A DNA stretch of 64,000 nucleotides, taken from positions 124,001-188,000 of the forward strand of contig NZ_JAFIDN010000001.1 in NCBI RefSeq assembly GCF_017921895.1, in the 5' to 3' direction. Made by a program: the position numbers and the translations under genes. Source of the stretch: Natronogracilivirga saccharolytica (GTDB lineage Bacteria; Bacteroidota; Rhodothermia; Balneolales; Natronogracilivirgulaceae). The notes under the pieces are model-generated. The model was not told where the DNA came from. It searched no databases and saw only the letters and a list, made by a program, of their open reading frames with translations. This document shows positions 62,966 through 64,000 of this stretch, piece by piece; the stretch's first letter is position 1; every line of letters starts with the position of its first letter.

Positions 62966-64000
62966 GTGGATCGAAAAGAGCTTCAGAAAAAATACGGAAT
63001 CATAGGAGAGTCTCCTGCACTTAAGCAGGCCCTCGACAAGGTGCTGCAGGTAGCACCTACAGAGATAACTGTACTATTGTATGGAGAAACAGGTGTCGGC
63101 AAGGATGTCATTGCCAGAGTCATTCATGATCTGAGCCCCAGAAATCAAAAAAATCTGGTTATCGTCAACTGTGGTGCCATACCCGAAGGTATTATCGAAA
63201 GTGAACTGTTCGGACACGAAAAAGGTGCTTATACCGGAGCCCATGAATCCAGAATGGGCTACTTCGAACAGGCTGACGGCGGCACCATCTTTCTCGATGA
63301 AATTGTAGACACGCCCAAAAATGTGCAGGTAAAGCTGCTTCGCATTCTGGAGTCCGGGGAGTTCTTCCGGGTCGGTTCCAGTAAACCCCGGAAGGTGAAT
63401 ACACGGGTCATAGCCGCTTCCAACAAGGACATGTGGAAGAGTGTGGAGGCAGGTGATTTTCGCCAGGACCTTTTTTATCGCCTGAATACCATTACCATCA
63501 GCATCCCGCCTTTACGGGAACGCGGCAACGACATTCTGCTCATTTTCCGTGATTTTGTTTCCCATTTTGCCAAAAAGTACGACTCTGTTTTCCGGGGGAT
63601 GTCCGATGAGGCACGGCAGCTGCTGCTTTCCTACCGCTGGCCGGGCAACATCCGGGAACTCAGAAATGTGGCTGAGCAGCTGGTTGTTCTTGAAAAATCC
63701 CAGTTTGTCAATGAGGATGTCCTTAAAAAGTATCTGAAAGGCAGACAAAGTCTTGGTTCGGCGGATAATCTTCCCATGCTCTTTGACCACGATGAGCAGC
63801 ATCAGCATCAAACCGCTTCCGCAACGGAGAGCCGCGAGCTGCAGCTGATCTACCGTGCTCTGCTCGACATGAAAAACGAGATGGGCGATATGAAACGGAT
63901 GATTGCCACCCTTTTTTATCATACTTTCAGGGAAGGTGGTCTTCCGAAACACCTTCCGGCGCATACCGGCACCCGGGGTGAAGAAAATCCACAGAACCCC
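62966..64000 (+). CDS. Sigma-54 dependent transcriptional activator (partial, cut by the window end)
   Basis: The gene starts at GTG 62966 (the only start after an in-frame stop) and stays open to the window end, 345 codons. The AAA+ sigma-54 interaction domain begins almost at once: Walker A GETGVGKD (40-47), the sigma-54-contacting loop GAYTGA (87-92, with Tyr in place of the usual Phe), Walker B GGTIFLDEI and the arginine finger region FRQDLFYRLN with PPLRERGNDI. No receiver, GAF or PAS domain precedes it. The last part (about 265-345) is polar; the Fis-type HTH is not in the window. Homologues in this position act on envelope or unknown genes; targets are unknown. Confidence 0.9.
   Translation, partial: MDRKELQKKYGIIGESPALKQALDKVLQVAPTEITVLLYGETGVGKDVIARVIHDLSPRNQKNLVIVNCGAIPEGIIESELFGHEKGAYTGAHESRMGYFEQADGGTIFLDEIVDTPKNVQVKLLRILESGEFFRVGSSKPRKVNTRVIAASNKDMWKSVEAGDFRQDLFYRLNTITISIPPLRERGNDILLIFRDFVSHFAKKYDSVFRGMSDEARQLLLSYRWPGNIRELRNVAEQLVVLEKSQFVNEDVLKKYLKGRQSLGSADNLPMLFDHDEQHQHQTASATESRELQLIYRALLDMKNEMGDMKRMIATLFYHTFREGGLPKHLPAHTGTRGEENPQNP

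Overview
The window is about 64 kb of densely packed chromosome from a member of the Bacteroidota/Rhodothermota/Balneolota assemblage. The best guess is a Balneolia- or Rhodothermia-like organism; this is inference from gene order and promoters, not from a marker rRNA. Supporting evidence: (i) the order purH-mreB-mreC-mreD-mrdA-rodA, the uppS-bamA-ompH(skp) cluster, and miaB followed by a sigma-54 activator, all familiar in Bacteroidota; (ii) several upstream regions fit the Bacteroidota -33/-7 promoter (TTTG, 19-20 nt, TAnnTTTG), namely those of pyrG, nadE, mreB and recA; (iii) many TTG/GTG starts and few strong Shine-Dalgarno sites; (iv) a double-membrane cell envelope (BamA, Skp, lipoprotein, TonB-type plug/barrel). 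I see no rRNA, tRNA, CRISPR, insertion sequence or prophage. Nearly everything is core metabolism, envelope or information processing.

Layout. 1-5.3 kb: an RND/ABC-type periplasmic adaptor (minus), then a pair of M16 peptidases (one active, one inactive with an extra C-terminal domain). 5.7-7.2 kb: a KamA-family radical SAM enzyme with an Asn/Gly-rich tail. 7.3-20.2 kb: dihydroorotase, exonuclease VII large subunit, a CorC-type CBS membrane protein, a crotonase, an unknown membrane/coiled-coil protein, PspA, pyrimidine nucleoside phosphorylase, a Ser-rich unknown, PdxB, an unknown ABC exporter pair, and TatD. 20.7-32.4 kb (plus): recA-recX-perM-like-S66 carboxypeptidase-purN-purH, then the elongasome mreBCD-mrdA-rodA. 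32.4-45.2 kb (minus): rnhB, three skp-like chaperones, bamA, uppS, ribH, a PHP phosphoesterase, an S41 protease, a LysM lytic transglycosylase, nadE. 45.3-54.0 kb: GNAT, Nudix, pyrG, two small membrane proteins, rlmB, a degenerate histidine-kinase-like protein, ndk, pgk, cysteine desulfurase, pyrophosphatase. 54.4-64 kb: Fur-family regulator, ftsX, a TonB-plug/barrel protein, cinA, pgsA, pgpA, pyrE, miaB and the start of a sigma-54 activator.

The genes group into envelope biogenesis (BamA/Skp, UppS, MreBCD/PBP2/RodA, MltD-like, LD-carboxypeptidase, FtsX, PgsA/PgpA) and nucleotide/cofactor synthesis (PyrC, PyrE, PyrG, PurN, PurH, Ndk, NadE, RibH, PdxB).

The least explained items are: a dispersed intergenic repeat with an excisable core of about 23 bp (near 1.2 kb and 20.3 kb); the KamA-family enzyme, whose residues argue against plain lysine 2,3-aminomutase activity, with its structured leader; a PspA-linked membrane coiled-coil protein overlapping a crotonase; a kinase-like protein that keeps the phospho-acceptor His but has lost its ATP-binding boxes; and a near-perfect 20-bp palindrome before the sigma-54 activator.
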